64,000 bases of DNA from an uncultured Mycoplasmatota bacterium (GTDB lineage: Bacteria; Bacillota_I; Bacilli_A; RF39; UBA660): NCBI GenBank assembly GCA_900553855.1, contig USFG01000002.1, positions 1 to 64,000 of the forward strand, read 5' to 3'. A model generated the notes under the pieces. It was given only the letters and a program-made list of their open reading frames with translations, was not told the origin of the DNA and ran no database searches. Below, piece by piece: positions 8,946-18,490 of the stretch (position 1 is its first letter; each line of letters begins with the position of its first letter). Made by a program: the position numbers and the translations under genes.

Positions 8946-10069
8946 TATAACGCTAAAATAAGTTTTAAATTTCTTTTCATTAAATCAAAGATATTAGCTT
9001 TAATAACATCTTCTTTTATAGTAATATCTATGTTTTTAATTATCTTTCCATTACTTATAATATCTAATGTACCTATTTTATCACCTACTTTTAAAGGAGC
9101 CTTTACTTTATCCAAGTTAATATCATAACTATAATTATTAGTTTCATTTAAGCCTTCTAAGTTGGTTGCATCTCCACTAATTGATAAATCATAATTTTCT
9201 TTTTTACTATTAAAAATATAAACAGAACCAATATTATCATTCGTACTAACAATCGTTTTTATTTTATAATTTGTAAAACCATAATCTAATAATTTAGTAG
9301 TTTCTTCATTTCTTTTTTGACTAGTTTCTTCTTTCATTATTACTGAAATTAAACGCATATCATTTCTTTTAGCCGTACTTGTTAAGCAATAACCGGCATT
9401 TTTAGTAAATCCAGTTTTTAAACCATCTAATCCATTATAATATTTAATTAATTTATTAGTGTTCACCATCCAAATACTTGTTCCATCAGGTTTATTTAAA
9501 TAAGATTCATAAATAGTTGTATAGTTAAAAATATCATCATGTTTAATTAATTCTCTAGCAATAATAGCCATATCTCTTGCTGTTGTATAATGATTATCAG
9601 CATCTAATCCATGAACATTTACAAAATTCGTGTTTGTACATCCTAGTTCTTTAGCCCTTTCATTCATTTTATTAACAAAAGCATCAACTGTTCCTGCTAT
9701 TTTCTCTGCCATAGCCACCGCTGAATCATTAGCCGAAGCAATAATAATTGATTTAAGTAAATCCTCTACCTTCAAAGTGGTATTAGGATCCAAAAACACT
9801 TGTGAACCTCCCATACTAGAAGCATTATTGCTAATAATAACATCATCTGTTAAATTAAGTTCTCCTCTTTCTATCGCCTCTTCAATAAGAAGTATTGTCA
9901 TAATTTTAGTCATAGAAGCCGGAGCCATCTTTTCATCAACATTTTTTTCATAAAGTATTTTACCAGTTGAATATTCCATTAAAATAGCACTTGGAGCCTC
10001 AATAATCATTTCCTCTGCCTTAACAACAAAAGGAACTAATAATATAAGTATTAATAACAATTTTTTCAT
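8945..10069 (-). CDS. D-alanyl-D-alanine carboxypeptidase (PBP5/DacF type)
   Basis: 374 aa with a signal peptide (MKKLLLILILLVPFVVKA, cleaved near KAEE). Penicilloyl-serine transferase motifs are in order: SMTK (SxxK, about residues 52-55), SAND (SxN, about 111-113) and KTG (about 218-220). The C-terminal beta domain of PBP5-type enzymes follows (DNIGSVYIFNSKKENY...), then a short amphipathic tail for membrane attachment. It trims the terminal D-Ala from peptidoglycan pentapeptides outside the membrane, showing that the host has a real cell wall. Single-gene unit with its own terminator. Confidence 0.95.
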   Translation of the reverse strand: MKKLLLILILLVPFVVKAEEMIIEAPSAILMEYSTGKILYEKNVDEKMAPASMTKIMTILLIEEAIERGELNLTDDVIISNNASSMGGSQVFLDPNTTLKVEDLLKSIIIASANDSAVAMAEKIAGTVDAFVNKMNERAKELGCTNTNFVNVHGLDADNHYTTARDMAIIARELIKHDDIFNYTTIYESYLNKPDGTSIWMVNTNKLIKYYNGLDGLKTGFTKNAGYCLTSTAKRNDMRLISVIMKEETSQKRNEETTKLLDYGFTNYKIKTIVSTNDNIGSVYIFNSKKENYDLSISGDATNLEGLNETNNYSYDINLDKVKAPLKVGDKIGTLDIISNGKIIKNIDITIKEDVIKANIFDLMKRNLKLILAL

Positions 10070-10165
10070 ACATCACCTATATAAATGTATTCTTTTAAAA
10101 TTATTTTATTCTCTTACTTACCATTAAATTTATCAACTTGATAAATCATATACGTAAAAATTTTC

Positions 10166-10504
10166 TCATCTACTTTTTTCACCTATCAAAGCAACATCTT
10201 CTAACATTGAAAATGATACAAATAAATTTCGGTAATTAAATTTAGCTACAATAATTGGTAATTTCTTTTGTTCTTCTGTTAATGGTTCAAATATGCAACC
10301 ACAAATATTTCCTTTTTTTGCTATTGATTTAAATGATAAACATTCATTACATTTTACAACATCATAATAAGAACACTTTCCATCCAAATTAAATACTTTA
10401 AGAATAGAATGCACTTCAAATTTACAAGTATGCCTAAATTCTTTATACTTATCTTTATAAATAGTATCTCTTTCAATTAATTTTCTTAATTTTAAATTTC
10501 CCAT
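10166..10504 (-). CDS. hypothetical cysteine-rich protein
   Basis: 112 aa, not recognised. Six cysteines (Cys27, Cys44, then KCNEC and ICGC) could form a zinc site. There is no signal peptide or membrane segment. The ribosome site (AGAGGTTATT) is modest. It sits between the carboxypeptidase gene and a lipoprotein gene without clear linkage to either. Confidence 0.55.
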   Translation of the reverse strand: MGNLKLRKLIERDTIYKDKYKEFRHTCKFEVHSILKVFNLDGKCSYYDVVKCNECLSFKSIAKKGNICGCIFEPLTEEQKKLPIIVAKFNYRNLFVSFSMLEDVALIGEKSR

Positions 10505-10551
10505 AATAACCTCTTAATTATAGATTACAATAAAATAAAATTAAAAACAAA

Positions 10552-10577
10552 TAAAAAAGAACACTAAGTTCTCTTAT
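10552..10577 (-). terminator. terminator of lipoprotein gene
   Basis: Minus-strand hairpin AGAAC-TTAGT-GTTCT followed by TTTTTT, just past the stop at 10582. Confidence 0.75.
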
Positions 10578-10581
10578 AATT

Positions 10582-11121
10582 TTAATGGGCATAAATACCA
10601 TGAATTTTTTCTAAATCTTCATTACTTAAGTTATCAACTTTCCATTCATTATCCACTTTAGTTAAGTTAAAAACAACAGTATAAGTAACTCTATCTTTAG
10701 CGTTAGTTAATTTATCAATTTTATACTCTAAAACTTTTTTACTATCATAAACATTGTTTGTTGAAAATTTATCTGGATTATCACTAACATACTTAGTAGC
10801 ATCATTATCTATCTTATAATAATCATATACTTCGATTTGAGTAGTAACCGTAGCAGTATCTCCATCAATCATTTCATCTTTAATATTATAAGTTAAATCA
10901 CTATATTGTTTAGTATATACTTTCTTATATTCTTCGTGTGCATCATCTTTAATATTCAAAGTATTTAAATAATCATCTAATTCACTCATTACCGAATCAC
11001 TATTTTTTTGATATTTCATTAATAAAGTTTCAACTTTCGCTTTAGGTGTATTATTTAAAGAACAACCCGTTAATATAAAACATAACATAAATAGACTAAT
11101 TAAAATAATTTTTTTCTTCAT
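10582..11121 (-). CDS. small lipoprotein, function unknown
   Basis: 179 aa. Signal peptide ends in lipobox LTGC (Cys20), so it should be lipid-anchored on the outer membrane face. The mature part is helical with two beta segments (DTATVTTQIEVYDYY, DRVTYTVVFNLTKVDNEWKVD), like the NTF2/DUF4878-type fold of small Firmicute lipoproteins. Good ribosome site AAGGAGAATAA. No operon partner. Confidence 0.75.
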   Translation of the reverse strand: MKKKIILISLFMLCFILTGCSLNNTPKAKVETLLMKYQKNSDSVMSELDDYLNTLNIKDDAHEEYKKVYTKQYSDLTYNIKDEMIDGDTATVTTQIEVYDYYKIDNDATKYVSDNPDKFSTNNVYDSKKVLEYKIDKLTNAKDRVTYTVVFNLTKVDNEWKVDNLSNEDLEKIHGIYAH

Positions 11122-11171
11122 TTATTCTCCTTCTTTATTAGTATTTTGATATATAATCAAAAATTTATACT

Positions 11172-11198
11172 AAAAAAAGAAGAAATATTAATCTTCTT
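11172..11198 (-). terminator. terminator of DUF1292 gene
   Basis: Minus-strand AGAAGAT / ATTTCTTCT hairpin followed by a T run. It overlaps the last codons of the gene. Confidence 0.65.
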
Positions 11199-11445
11199 CC
11201 AATAATTTTTTAAACTTAGCTAAAAATATAGCTGCTAATGAATTTAATTTTTCATCATCAATAACAGGAGTTAAATAAGTTCCATTATCATCTTTAAATT
11301 CTTCAAATATTTCTGATTCTGTCGTAGGTAAATCTTCATTATTTAATTTAGTTCCTAAAAAATATTTTTTATTATCTTGAATCGTTTCATCTACTAAATA
11401 ATATCTACGATCACGGCCTAACGTTACTATTGTATCGACACTCAT
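11188..11445 (-). CDS. DUF1292 family protein
   Basis: 85 aa acidic protein matching the small DUF1292 (YrzB-like) family in size and layout: an N-terminal beta strand pair (DTIVTLGRDRRYYLVDE), a Tyr/Phe-Leu core, and an acidic helical end (FLAKFKKLLEED). Family members are widespread in Firmicutes and have no agreed function. It begins 18 bp after the preceding coiled-coil protein gene, so probably lies in the same transcript. Confidence 0.65.
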   Translation of the reverse strand: MSVDTIVTLGRDRRYYLVDETIQDNKKYFLGTKLNNEDLPTTESEIFEEFKDDNGTYLTPVIDDEKLNSLAAIFLAKFKKLLEED

Positions 11446-11462
11446 CTTTAACCACTCTTTTC

Positions 11463-12809
11463 TTATCTTTTTCTACCACTTTTAACTTCATCATATATTT
11501 TAGAAAATTCTTCTAAATTTATTAATTCATCAGGCGAATAATTATCTAAGCTCATCTCTTCTTCATTTTCATCAATATAATGTTTTTCAGATAATTTTGC
11601 TATTGCATTCTTAATATATGAACTAATCTTTTTAGTACGTAATCCTTCTAAAGCTTTTGTATATGTTTCTTTTAAATCAAATTTTTTGTGATTTAAATCA
11701 CTATTTGAAACAATATTCGATGTTTGTTCAATTTCATTATCTTTTTTAGGCACTAAATCAAATATGGTAGTTGGAAAAGGAAGATCTATACCTTCTAAAT
11801 AAAACATTTCAGTACCCTTATTATCAAAAAAAACATAAGACACTTTATAAACTACATTAGGTTTTAATTTTCCCTCATAATTATAACCCTCATAATCAAG
11901 AAAATTATTATATGTTACTAAATCTCCAACTTCCAAAGTATGCGTATTTTTTTCTCCTTTAGCAACATCTTTACTAATTTCTACATCTTTTTTTGAAACA
12001 TTATCTTTATCATCATTACCAACTGGCATATTAACAATACTTATATTATCGATTTTCTCTTTAGAAATAATTCCCGCAGATTTACATATATTTATAAAAT
12101 TATTTATATCATCAATACATTCAATTTCAACAGATTCAAAATATTTACTTACTTCATCCAAAATCTTAGTTAAATCATTTCTTGTTTCATTAGTAATTGA
12201 TAATCTATTTATTAACTCACTCAATTTAGAAACATCTTTACTAATCATCCATATTAATTTAACAAATTCATTCTTATTAGAATATTTTGTTATAACCTTA
12301 TTAGTTTCTTCTATTGATGATAAAAGTTTACGATACTCCATATTTTTTATATCTAAATTAAATTTTAAATCATTTATTTGTTCAATTTCATCCGGAGTTA
12401 AAGAAACATAATTATTATTTATTTTATCTATTTCATTTTTTAGTTCAACTATTTCATCAGCCTTTTTCTTACAATTATCTTTATCATCTTTTAATTTATA
12501 AATGATTATATATTTATCAATAATACTTTGAAAATACTTTTTAAAATTGTCTTTATCTTCCTCATTAGAAAAAACAAATAAACTATCTTTATTAATTAAT
12601 CTTTGAATTTCTTTAAAATAACCAACCATTCTTTTTTCAAAATCAGTATAATTAATTTTTTTATCTTTAACACTTTTTGCTTTTCTAATTATATCAATAG
12701 CTTCTTCATATGAATTATTATTGTTTCTAACAAATTCACCAAATAGTTTATAATCACTAATTTTTAAACCTAACTCATCTAAAATCTTATATGTTGAATT
12801 AATGTTCAT
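11463..12809 (-). CDS. large hypothetical coiled-coil protein
   Basis: 448 aa from ATG at 12809 (TAGGG 8 nt upstream; an in-frame GTG at 12818 is the alternative). Not recognised. Long charged helices, likely coiled coil, span about residues 60-240 (KKKADEIVELKNEIDKINNN region). A small beta-rich segment near 290-350 (HTLEVGDLVTYNNFLDYEG) looks like an SH3-like barrel, then another helical tail. No signal peptide or membrane helix. It follows a second coiled-coil gene by 16 bp, suggesting a shared transcript. Confidence 0.6.
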   Translation of the reverse strand: MNINSTYKILDELGLKISDYKLFGEFVRNNNNSYEEAIDIIRKAKSVKDKKINYTDFEKRMVGYFKEIQRLINKDSLFVFSNEEDKDNFKKYFQSIIDKYIIIYKLKDDKDNCKKKADEIVELKNEIDKINNNYVSLTPDEIEQINDLKFNLDIKNMEYRKLLSSIEETNKVITKYSNKNEFVKLIWMISKDVSKLSELINRLSITNETRNDLTKILDEVSKYFESVEIECIDDINNFINICKSAGIISKEKIDNISIVNMPVGNDDKDNVSKKDVEISKDVAKGEKNTHTLEVGDLVTYNNFLDYEGYNYEGKLKPNVVYKVSYVFFDNKGTEMFYLEGIDLPFPTTIFDLVPKKDNEIEQTSNIVSNSDLNHKKFDLKETYTKALEGLRTKKISSYIKNAIAKLSEKHYIDENEEEMSLDNYSPDELINLEEFSKIYDEVKSGRKR

Positions 12810-12825
12810 TTTTATCACCCTACGT

Positions 12826-13227
12826 CTATATTAAATTTGCATTTTTTATTTCTTCTTCTAAATTTATATTATCAATATCATATTTTTCAGTTAATTCTTT
12901 TAATACTTTATCATTACTATGAATTAAATTAATTCTAGTATTAATTCTTTTAATTAAGTCTTCAACATTTTCTTTGACTTTTTCATCATTAATATCTTCT
13001 TTTAAAACTATTTCATTAGTTGAATTTAAATTACTAACCATATCTAAATAAGAAGATTCAATATCAACACTTTTTAATATTTCATCTATCTTTTTAGCAT
13101 AGTTTAAAATTTCTGATACTAATGTATCTATATTTTCATTAATTTTTTTTCCTTTAAAAGTTGCAAGAACTTTTTCAGTTGCTTCTTTTTCCTCACTATT
13201 TTTAAATATTAATTCCGTATTTTTCAT
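12826..13227 (-). CDS. small acidic coiled-coil protein
   Basis: 133 aa from MKNTELIF at 13227, preceded by GAAAGGAAAATAATA; the longer frame to 13287 would run into the gene before it. Highly charged and helical (KKIDEILKSVDIESS, VEDLIKRINTRINLI). No known domain seen. Lies between a secreted TasA-like protein and the large coiled-coil gene on the same strand. Confidence 0.55.
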   Translation of the reverse strand: MKNTELIFKNSEEKEATEKVLATFKGKKINENIDTLVSEILNYAKKIDEILKSVDIESSYLDMVSNLNSTNEIVLKEDINDEKVKENVEDLIKRINTRINLIHSNDKVLKELTEKYDIDNINLEEEIKNANLI

Positions 13228-13241
13228 TATTATTTTCCTTT

Positions 13242-13889
13242 CTAACAAGAAGTCAAATCTGACAAAGATGTTCCAGATTGACCACAAATTAATATATTAA
13301 GATTATAATTTTTTCCAATAACATCATTTGGTATAAACATATCACCATATGTATTTGATAACCATATTTTTAAACGATAATACATACTATTTTTTCCCGT
13401 TGTAGTTGTTAAATTTTCTTTTGATGTAAGTAATAGTTTATTAAATGTTGCTGCTGTGCTTATTGATTTAGGATTACAATTAGCAGAAGTAATAGGCGTT
13501 GATGATATATCACTTTCTTCTCCTTCAATTAAACAATATTTTATAAATCTAGTATCAAAATTTAAATTTGAATTTTCTGAAGATAAAAATATTTTATACG
13601 TGTAAGGAACACCATCTTCGCTAGCCTCACCATTATTTTTAACTTGAAAATTATAAATATTATCTGTGTTGCTAATTGCTACTTCATCCTCAAGTGGATC
13701 CGTTGACAAATTAATCGTATTTCCATTTGTAAACAAAACATCTAATTTGCCAATCTTCGATTTATATGAACTTGTAGTTGTAACACCTCTTAAATAAGCT
13801 ACAGATGTACCAATTATTAATAAACCAATAAGTACAAAAGAAAAAATAGATAATGTAACTTGTTTTTTAATAAGTTTCTCCATTTGCAT
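13242..13889 (-). CDS. signal-anchored TasA/camelysin-like surface protein
   Basis: 215 aa. A single hydrophobic segment (residues 9-31) ends in TSVAYLRG, resembling the T/S-x-A-Y-F signature at the cleavage region of SipW-dependent TasA/CalY proteins. The mature part is predicted beta sandwich with three Cys (CLIEGEE, SANCNP, LTSC), which may pair outside the cell. Two other proteins in the window (59250-60617 and 62904-63512) share the same N-terminal layout. Role unknown; fibre or matrix proteins are the closest described relatives. Ribosome site AGAGG 8 nt upstream. Confidence 0.55.
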   Translation of the reverse strand: MQMEKLIKKQVTLSIFSFVLIGLLIIGTSVAYLRGVTTTSSYKSKIGKLDVLFTNGNTINLSTDPLEDEVAISNTDNIYNFQVKNNGEASEDGVPYTYKIFLSSENSNLNFDTRFIKYCLIEGEESDISSTPITSANCNPKSISTAATFNKLLLTSKENLTTTTGKNSMYYRLKIWLSNTYGDMFIPNDVIGKNYNLNILICGQSGTSLSDLTSC

Positions 13890-13951
13890 ACCATTAACCT
13901 CTATTTTCTATAACAATGATAACAAATAATATATTTTTTATCAATATTTAA

Positions 13952-13980
13952 TTGCTTTTTTACAATAATTTTAGTATAAT
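13952..13980 (+). promoter_or_regulatory. promoter of rpsT
   Basis: TTGCTT (13952-13957), 17-nt spacer, perfect TATAAT (13975-13980), about 27 bp before the rpsT ribosome site. Confidence 0.7.
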
Positions 13981-14012
13981 CAATAATGAATTTTGGAAAG
14001 GAGTGCCTAGAT

Positions 14013-14276
14013 ATGCCTAATATTAAAAGTTCTAAAAAATCTGTAAAAACTGATAAAGTTCAAACTGCTTCAAATACTTCATATACTTCAAGAGTAAAAA
14101 ATAGTATTAAGAAATTAGAAAAAGCTATTAAAGAAAATGATAAAGAAAAAGCAAATGGCATTTTAAAAACCGCTGTATCTAACTTAGATAAATGTACTAG
14201 TAAAGGTTTAATTAAGAAAAATACTTGTGCTAGACAAAAAGCAAGATTAAATAAAAAAGTTAAAGAAATGAACTAA
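14013..14276 (+). CDS. rpsT: 30S ribosomal protein S20
   Basis: 87 aa basic helical protein starting MPNIKSSKKSVKTDK, the usual S20 N-terminus (MPNIKSAKKR in relatives), and ending in the conserved helix ArgLeuAsnLysLysVal. Start at 14013 is set by AAAGGAGTG upstream; an in-frame ATG at 13986 lies before the ribosome site. S20 binds 16S rRNA at the bottom of the 30S body. Monocistronic, between a strong promoter and terminator. Confidence 0.95.
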   Translation: MPNIKSSKKSVKTDKVQTASNTSYTSRVKNSIKKLEKAIKENDKEKANGILKTAVSNLDKCTSKGLIKKNTCARQKARLNKKVKEMN

Positions 14277-14292
14277 ATCATTTCTTTTTTTT
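14262..14292 (+). terminator. terminator of rpsT
   Basis: Perfect 10-bp stem (14262-14271 with 14278-14287) around the stop codon, followed by a T run. Confidence 0.85.
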
Positions 14293-14323
14293 ATATATTT
14301 TGATATATTATTGTTGTGATAAT

Positions 14324-15232
14324 ATGAAGAAGATATTTAAAGTTGTTTTTTATTTATGTCTAATTGGATTAGTTTACTATTATAGAAATGACATAATTAA
14401 CTATGTCACCAAATTATTAGATTCTGGCCATAAAATTGTCTTAGATACCCCTAACGACTACTATAAAAATGTTAATTATTCCTATGTTAAACAAAGTGAG
14501 AATTTTGTTCCCTATAGTAAGCAAGATTTAATTGATATTTATTATTCTATTCTTGATAGAGGTTATAAGGATTTTACTTTTTATTGCCCTATGGAATATG
14601 TAAATTGTATTAGTGATATTGAAAAAATAAGTAATGGTGAAAATGATACATTATCTATACTTAATTATTTTGTTTCTCCATTTAACAGTGAAAAAAAGAT
14701 TACAACATCTTATAATACTACTGGTGAAGTAAATATAACTGTTGATAAATTATATAGTGATGAAGATATTAAAGCAGTTAATAAAAAAATAGATGAGATA
14801 ATTAGTGATATTATTAATAATAACATGAGTTTAGAAGATAAAATATTAGCAGTCCATGACTATATTATTAATAATACTAAATATGATTCGGATGCCTTAA
14901 ACAATAATTCAAAATATAAATCATATATAAGTTATGGTACTCTTTTAGAAGGATATTCAACTTGTAATGGTTACGCCGATGCTATGGCACTTTTTCTAGA
15001 TCGATTTAATGTACCAAATATAAGAATTGCATCATCAACCCATGTTTGGAATGCAGTCTATCTAAATAATAAATGGTTACACTTAGATCTAACCTGGGAT
15101 GATCCTATAACTGAAGGGTCCAATAGAGATACCCTACTTCATAAATTTTATTTAATAGATACTCCTACTTTAGAAGGATATAATATAACTGAACATGAAT
15201 ATAACAAAACTATCTTTTTAGAAGTTTCTTAA
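14324..15232 (+). CDS. membrane-anchored transglutaminase-like protein
   Basis: 302 aa from ATG at 14324 (an in-frame TTG at 14300 is the alternative; only weak GTGAT pairing upstream). Signal anchor at residues 5-20. The transglutaminase-like core carries the Cys in GYSTCNGYADAM, the His in STHVWNAVYL and the Asp in WLHLDLTWDDP, so the Cys-His-Asp triad is complete. Such domains act as proteases, amidases or crosslinkers at the cell surface; the substrate is unknown. The 3' end overlaps the convergent AI-2E transporter gene by 23 bp. Confidence 0.8.
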   Translation: MKKIFKVVFYLCLIGLVYYYRNDIINYVTKLLDSGHKIVLDTPNDYYKNVNYSYVKQSENFVPYSKQDLIDIYYSILDRGYKDFTFYCPMEYVNCISDIEKISNGENDTLSILNYFVSPFNSEKKITTSYNTTGEVNITVDKLYSDEDIKAVNKKIDEIISDIINNNMSLEDKILAVHDYIINNTKYDSDALNNNSKYKSYISYGTLLEGYSTCNGYADAMALFLDRFNVPNIRIASSTHVWNAVYLNNKWLHLDLTWDDPITEGSNRDTLLHKFYLIDTPTLEGYNITEHEYNKTIFLEVS

Positions 15233-16181
15233 AAGGCTTATAATACAAATATAAGCTTTTTATTATACTTATTAAAGGTGTTGAAACAAGCATACCTATT
15301 ATGCCAAAAAAATGACCAAATATAATTAACCCAATTAAAATGATAATAGGATGAATATTAAGTGATTTACTCATAATAATTGGATGAATAAAAGTTGATT
15401 CTATAAATTGCAAAATAATTACTATTATTAAAACATATATACCAACTGACTTTGATACAGTAAAACCAATTAAAATAGCAGGCACACCTCCAATATACGG
15501 TCCAATATAAGGAATAATATTAGTTATTGCAATAAGAAGAGATAATAATAATACATAAGGCATTTTAATTATTTTAAAAGAAATAATTGTCATAATAAAT
15601 AAAATAGCTGTATCTAAAAGAGTGCCTTTAACAAATAATCTTAAATTAGTGCTTATTTCATTAACCAACTTTCCAGGTGTATATTTAGCAATAAATTTAG
15701 TTATTCTTTTATTATCAACTAAAAAATAATAAGATATAAATAAACTATAAAATAAATTTAAAATAACATCCTTAACACTTATCGTTATATTTATTAATTT
15801 GTAACTTAATTGTTTAACATCTATTTTAGATAAAATATGGTTAGGTATGCGATTATATAAACTTTCTAACATTGGAATAATATGTTTGGATTCATCTTTA
15901 ATAAAAGGAACTAAAAAATAGCCAAATATTAATAGTGCAATTATAATAAAAAAATAGCATATAATCGTACTGCCAGTATAACTATAATTTTTACTTAATT
16001 TATTAACTATTGGTTTTAATATCCAAGCAATAACATAACCAATTATAACAGGACTAATTAAATTTAAAATAGTACAACAAAAATGTGTTATCTTACACTC
16101 TCTTATAACTACTAATAAAAGTAAGATATCTACCAAAATAATTAACAATTTTAATAATTTTGAATTCCTAATTTTTACCAT
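15210..16181 (-). CDS. AI-2E family transporter (PerM/YtvI-like)
   Basis: 323 aa with about eight membrane helices. The family block PYIGPYIGGVPAIL and the C-terminal IGMLVSTPLISIIKSL identify the AI-2 exporter/UPF0118 family, whose members are linked to autoinducer export or Na/H antiport. Somewhat shorter than the usual 350 residues. No clear Shine-Dalgarno. The terminator of the convergent transglutaminase gene lies inside its 3' coding end. Confidence 0.9.
   Translation of the reverse strand: MVKIRNSKLLKLLIILVDILLLLVVIRECKITHFCCTILNLISPVIIGYVIAWILKPIVNKLSKNYSYTGSTIICYFFIIIALLIFGYFLVPFIKDESKHIIPMLESLYNRIPNHILSKIDVKQLSYKLINITISVKDVILNLFYSLFISYYFLVDNKRITKFIAKYTPGKLVNEISTNLRLFVKGTLLDTAILFIMTIISFKIIKMPYVLLLSLLIAITNIIPYIGPYIGGVPAILIGFTVSKSVGIYVLIIVIILQFIESTFIHPIIMSKSLNIHPIIILIGLIIFGHFFGIIGMLVSTPLISIIKSLYLYYKPFKKLLKR
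15231..15262 (+). terminator. terminator of transglutaminase-like gene, inside convergent CDS
   Basis: AAAAGGCTTATA / TATAAGCTTTTT hairpin starting at the stop codon, then TATTA. It lies within the last codons of the opposite-strand transporter gene. Confidence 0.65.
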
Positions 16182-16203
16182 ATTTTATTTTAAGTAGAAT
16201 AAA

Positions 16204-16230
16204 TAAAAAAATACCACTATTAATGGTATT
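16204..16230 (-). terminator. terminator of trmB
   Basis: Minus-strand AATACCA-TTAATAG-TGGTATT hairpin followed by TTTTTT. Confidence 0.8.
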
Positions 16231-16867
16231 AATCTTCATATACAGCATCTACGTAATAGATTGGTCTTCCCTCTTTAAAATATTGCTTTTCATAATTAGT
16301 CATAATATTTGGAATATTTCTTTCATCATGATGTAAATCTAAACTTACTTTTTCAAATGTATACCAATAACTAGAAAGATATTCTAAAGAATAAGCAAAA
16401 AATCCTTTATTATCAGTTTTTAATATAATATGTTTATGTTTCTTAAAGATTCGATCATATAATCTTAAATATACGGGATGAGTAAATCTTCTTTTTTCAT
16501 CTTGTTTCTTAGGCCATGGATCACAAAAAGTTAAATATATTGTATCAATCTCTTTGCCAAAAATATTTATTATTTCTTTTGCATCAATATTTATTAATTT
16601 TAAATTTGGTAATTTTTTATTTTCTAAATTATCAACAGCCATAACCATTTGAGAATCTACCACTTCTAAACCAATAAAATTAATATTAGGAAAATTTTTA
16701 GCCATATCAATAATAAAATCACCTCTACCCATTCCAAGTTCTAAATGAATTGGATTAGAGTTACCAAATAGTTCTTTCCATTTATTTTTATATTTTTCAG
16801 GATTATTTACTACATAAGGACTATTCTTAACTATTTTATCAGCATTTTTTATTACTTTATATTGCAT
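16229..16867 (-). CDS. trmB: tRNA (guanine-N7-)-methyltransferase
   Basis: 212 aa SAM-dependent methyltransferase forming m7G46 in tRNA. Motif I LELGMGRGDFIIDMA, the family hallmark TFCDPWPKKQDEKRRFTHP (catalytic Asp and tRNA-contact Arg/Lys) and the C-terminal TNYEKQYFKEGRPIYY are all present. Length fits the family. Ribosome site GAAGGAAAATAAT. Monocistronic with its own terminator. Confidence 0.97.
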   Translation of the reverse strand: MQYKVIKNADKIVKNSPYVVNNPEKYKNKWKELFGNSNPIHLELGMGRGDFIIDMAKNFPNINFIGLEVVDSQMVMAVDNLENKKLPNLKLINIDAKEIINIFGKEIDTIYLTFCDPWPKKQDEKRRFTHPVYLRLYDRIFKKHKHIILKTDNKGFFAYSLEYLSSYWYTFEKVSLDLHHDERNIPNIMTNYEKQYFKEGRPIYYVDAVYED

Positions 16868-16905
16868 ATTATTTTCCTTCTTTCTTTGTTAATTATAACA
16901 ATTTA

Positions 16906-17853
16906 TTAAAAGTTTGTATATCTAATATTTTTAACTAAAGGATTTAATTTACGATTTTTAATATTTGCTTTTGTAGGAGTAACATCTTTTTCCATATTTT
17001 GATACCTATAGAATAGTTCTTTAATAATTTTATCATCACAAGACTTTATTAAATCAAATATTTGTTTATCAGTTAAAACATACAATTCTTCATAATTAAT
17101 TAACTTTAAATCTATTAACCTTTTTACAATTATAGATAAAATATTCATTTCCTCATAATCATCAGTTTGTCTTGTTAAGTTATTTACAATATCATTAAGT
17201 TCAACTACTCTATCAGCAACATACACATCATCAAACGCAAATTCTTCTTCACCATTTTCATTTATGGTTGTTATTATATGAGGATATATTATTTTTATCT
17301 CATCGATTGTTAAATTTCTAGACCAAGCTAAATTACCTAAAAATACAAAATCTATCCTATCAGCACACAAACAAGGTCTAGGTAAATCAACAACACTTTT
17401 ATCTTTAAAATTAGATATATCTTTTATATTTATACCAATTCTTTTAAAATAGTTAAATAATTCAGGATCATAAGTCTTAACATATTCTTCTAAATTTAGT
17501 TCAGTACTTTCTTGATTTAGATAATCACCATTTAAATAATCAACTACGTGAGATAGTGCTGGAGCAGTAGCATCATGAAACAACGCTGCTAATGTTAAAA
17601 TATCATTATAAGTAAAATTCCATACATGTAATGCACAAGAAATAGAATGATCCAATCTAGAAATATCATATTTAAAATTATAGACCTTTGAACTCGCATT
17701 AATAGCACCACAAAAATAACTTACATCCTTTAATCTCATTAAAGTTTTACTCTCTATAAACGGAATTAAAAATTTAGGAAAATGTGAAGATATTATTTTA
17801 AAATATTCTTTAATTTCCGTATTTAAACTTTCATAATATTCATTAAATTTCAT
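16906..17853 (-). CDS. HD-domain phosphohydrolase
   Basis: 315 aa from MKFNEYYES at 17853, chosen for AAAAGGAGAAAATAATT upstream (the longer frame to 17904 has none). Metal ligands run as RLDHSISCALHVW (His), LAALFHDATAP (His-Asp) and LCADRIDFVFLG (Asp), the HD superfamily arrangement found in dGTPase-like nucleotide phosphohydrolases. Exact substrate not deducible. It follows the pilus operon's last sortase by about 80 bp but has no obvious link to pilus assembly. Confidence 0.8.
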   Translation of the reverse strand: MKFNEYYESLNTEIKEYFKIISSHFPKFLIPFIESKTLMRLKDVSYFCGAINASSKVYNFKYDISRLDHSISCALHVWNFTYNDILTLAALFHDATAPALSHVVDYLNGDYLNQESTELNLEEYVKTYDPELFNYFKRIGINIKDISNFKDKSVVDLPRPCLCADRIDFVFLGNLAWSRNLTIDEIKIIYPHIITTINENGEEEFAFDDVYVADRVVELNDIVNNLTRQTDDYEEMNILSIIVKRLIDLKLINYEELYVLTDKQIFDLIKSCDDKIIKELFYRYQNMEKDVTPTKANIKNRKLNPLVKNIRYTNF

Positions 17854-17935
17854 AATTATTTTCTCCTTTTGTAATTGTAATAAAAAACTTATTACTAAAG
17901 TCAATTTATCAATTCATAAATAATTTGCAAATATT

Positions 17936-18490
17936 TTACACCCTGTTACATCTTACTGTAACTCTATTTTTTCCATCTTTGGTACAAGTATATAAAGTTA
18001 AATCAAAATCACTTTCAATCATATCCTTAACATCAGTAGATTTAAGTGTTTCTATTAATTCAACTTCATAAACATATTTATTGTTATTAACATCAATAAA
18101 AATAACTTTATCTTTTTGTTTTAATTTATATAAATCACCAAAATGTGCTTTGTAAGAATGTCCACATATAACCAAATTTTTATTTAAATTACCATAAAAT
18201 AATGCTGGAGTCTTTTTTAACGAATTATAAGAATAACCATTAGTTATAGGTAAAAATAACTCTAAAGAAGGAATTTCTATATATCCTATATATTCTTCAT
18301 TATCAATTATTTTAATATCAAATCCATTATCACTCTTTTTAATATTAGTATTATTAATTAGTTCATTCATAGTTTTATTTACCATTTTAGATGAATAAAT
18401 ATCCTCCATGTAATAATATACATAAAGAAATAAAGAAATAGATAATAATATAATACCTATTCCTAATAAAATCTTAGATACCTTGTTCAT
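17936..18490 (-). CDS. sortase (class D/B-like), pilus locus
   Basis: 184 aa: N-terminal signal anchor (7-28) and a sortase barrel with catalytic His in VICGHSYKAHFG, Cys in LTLYTCTKDG and Arg in RVTVRCNRV. The short size and absence of a C-terminal membrane helix separate it from the class C enzyme in the same operon. A likely job is anchoring the finished pilus or the LVQTG minor pilin to the wall (inference). Its start overlaps that pilin gene by 17 bp. Last gene of the pilus operon. Confidence 0.88.
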   Translation of the reverse strand: MNKVSKILLGIGIILLSISLFLYVYYYMEDIYSSKMVNKTMNELINNTNIKKSDNGFDIKIIDNEEYIGYIEIPSLELFLPITNGYSYNSLKKTPALFYGNLNKNLVICGHSYKAHFGDLYKLKQKDKVIFIDVNNNKYVYEVELIETLKSTDVKDMIESDFDLTLYTCTKDGKNRVTVRCNRV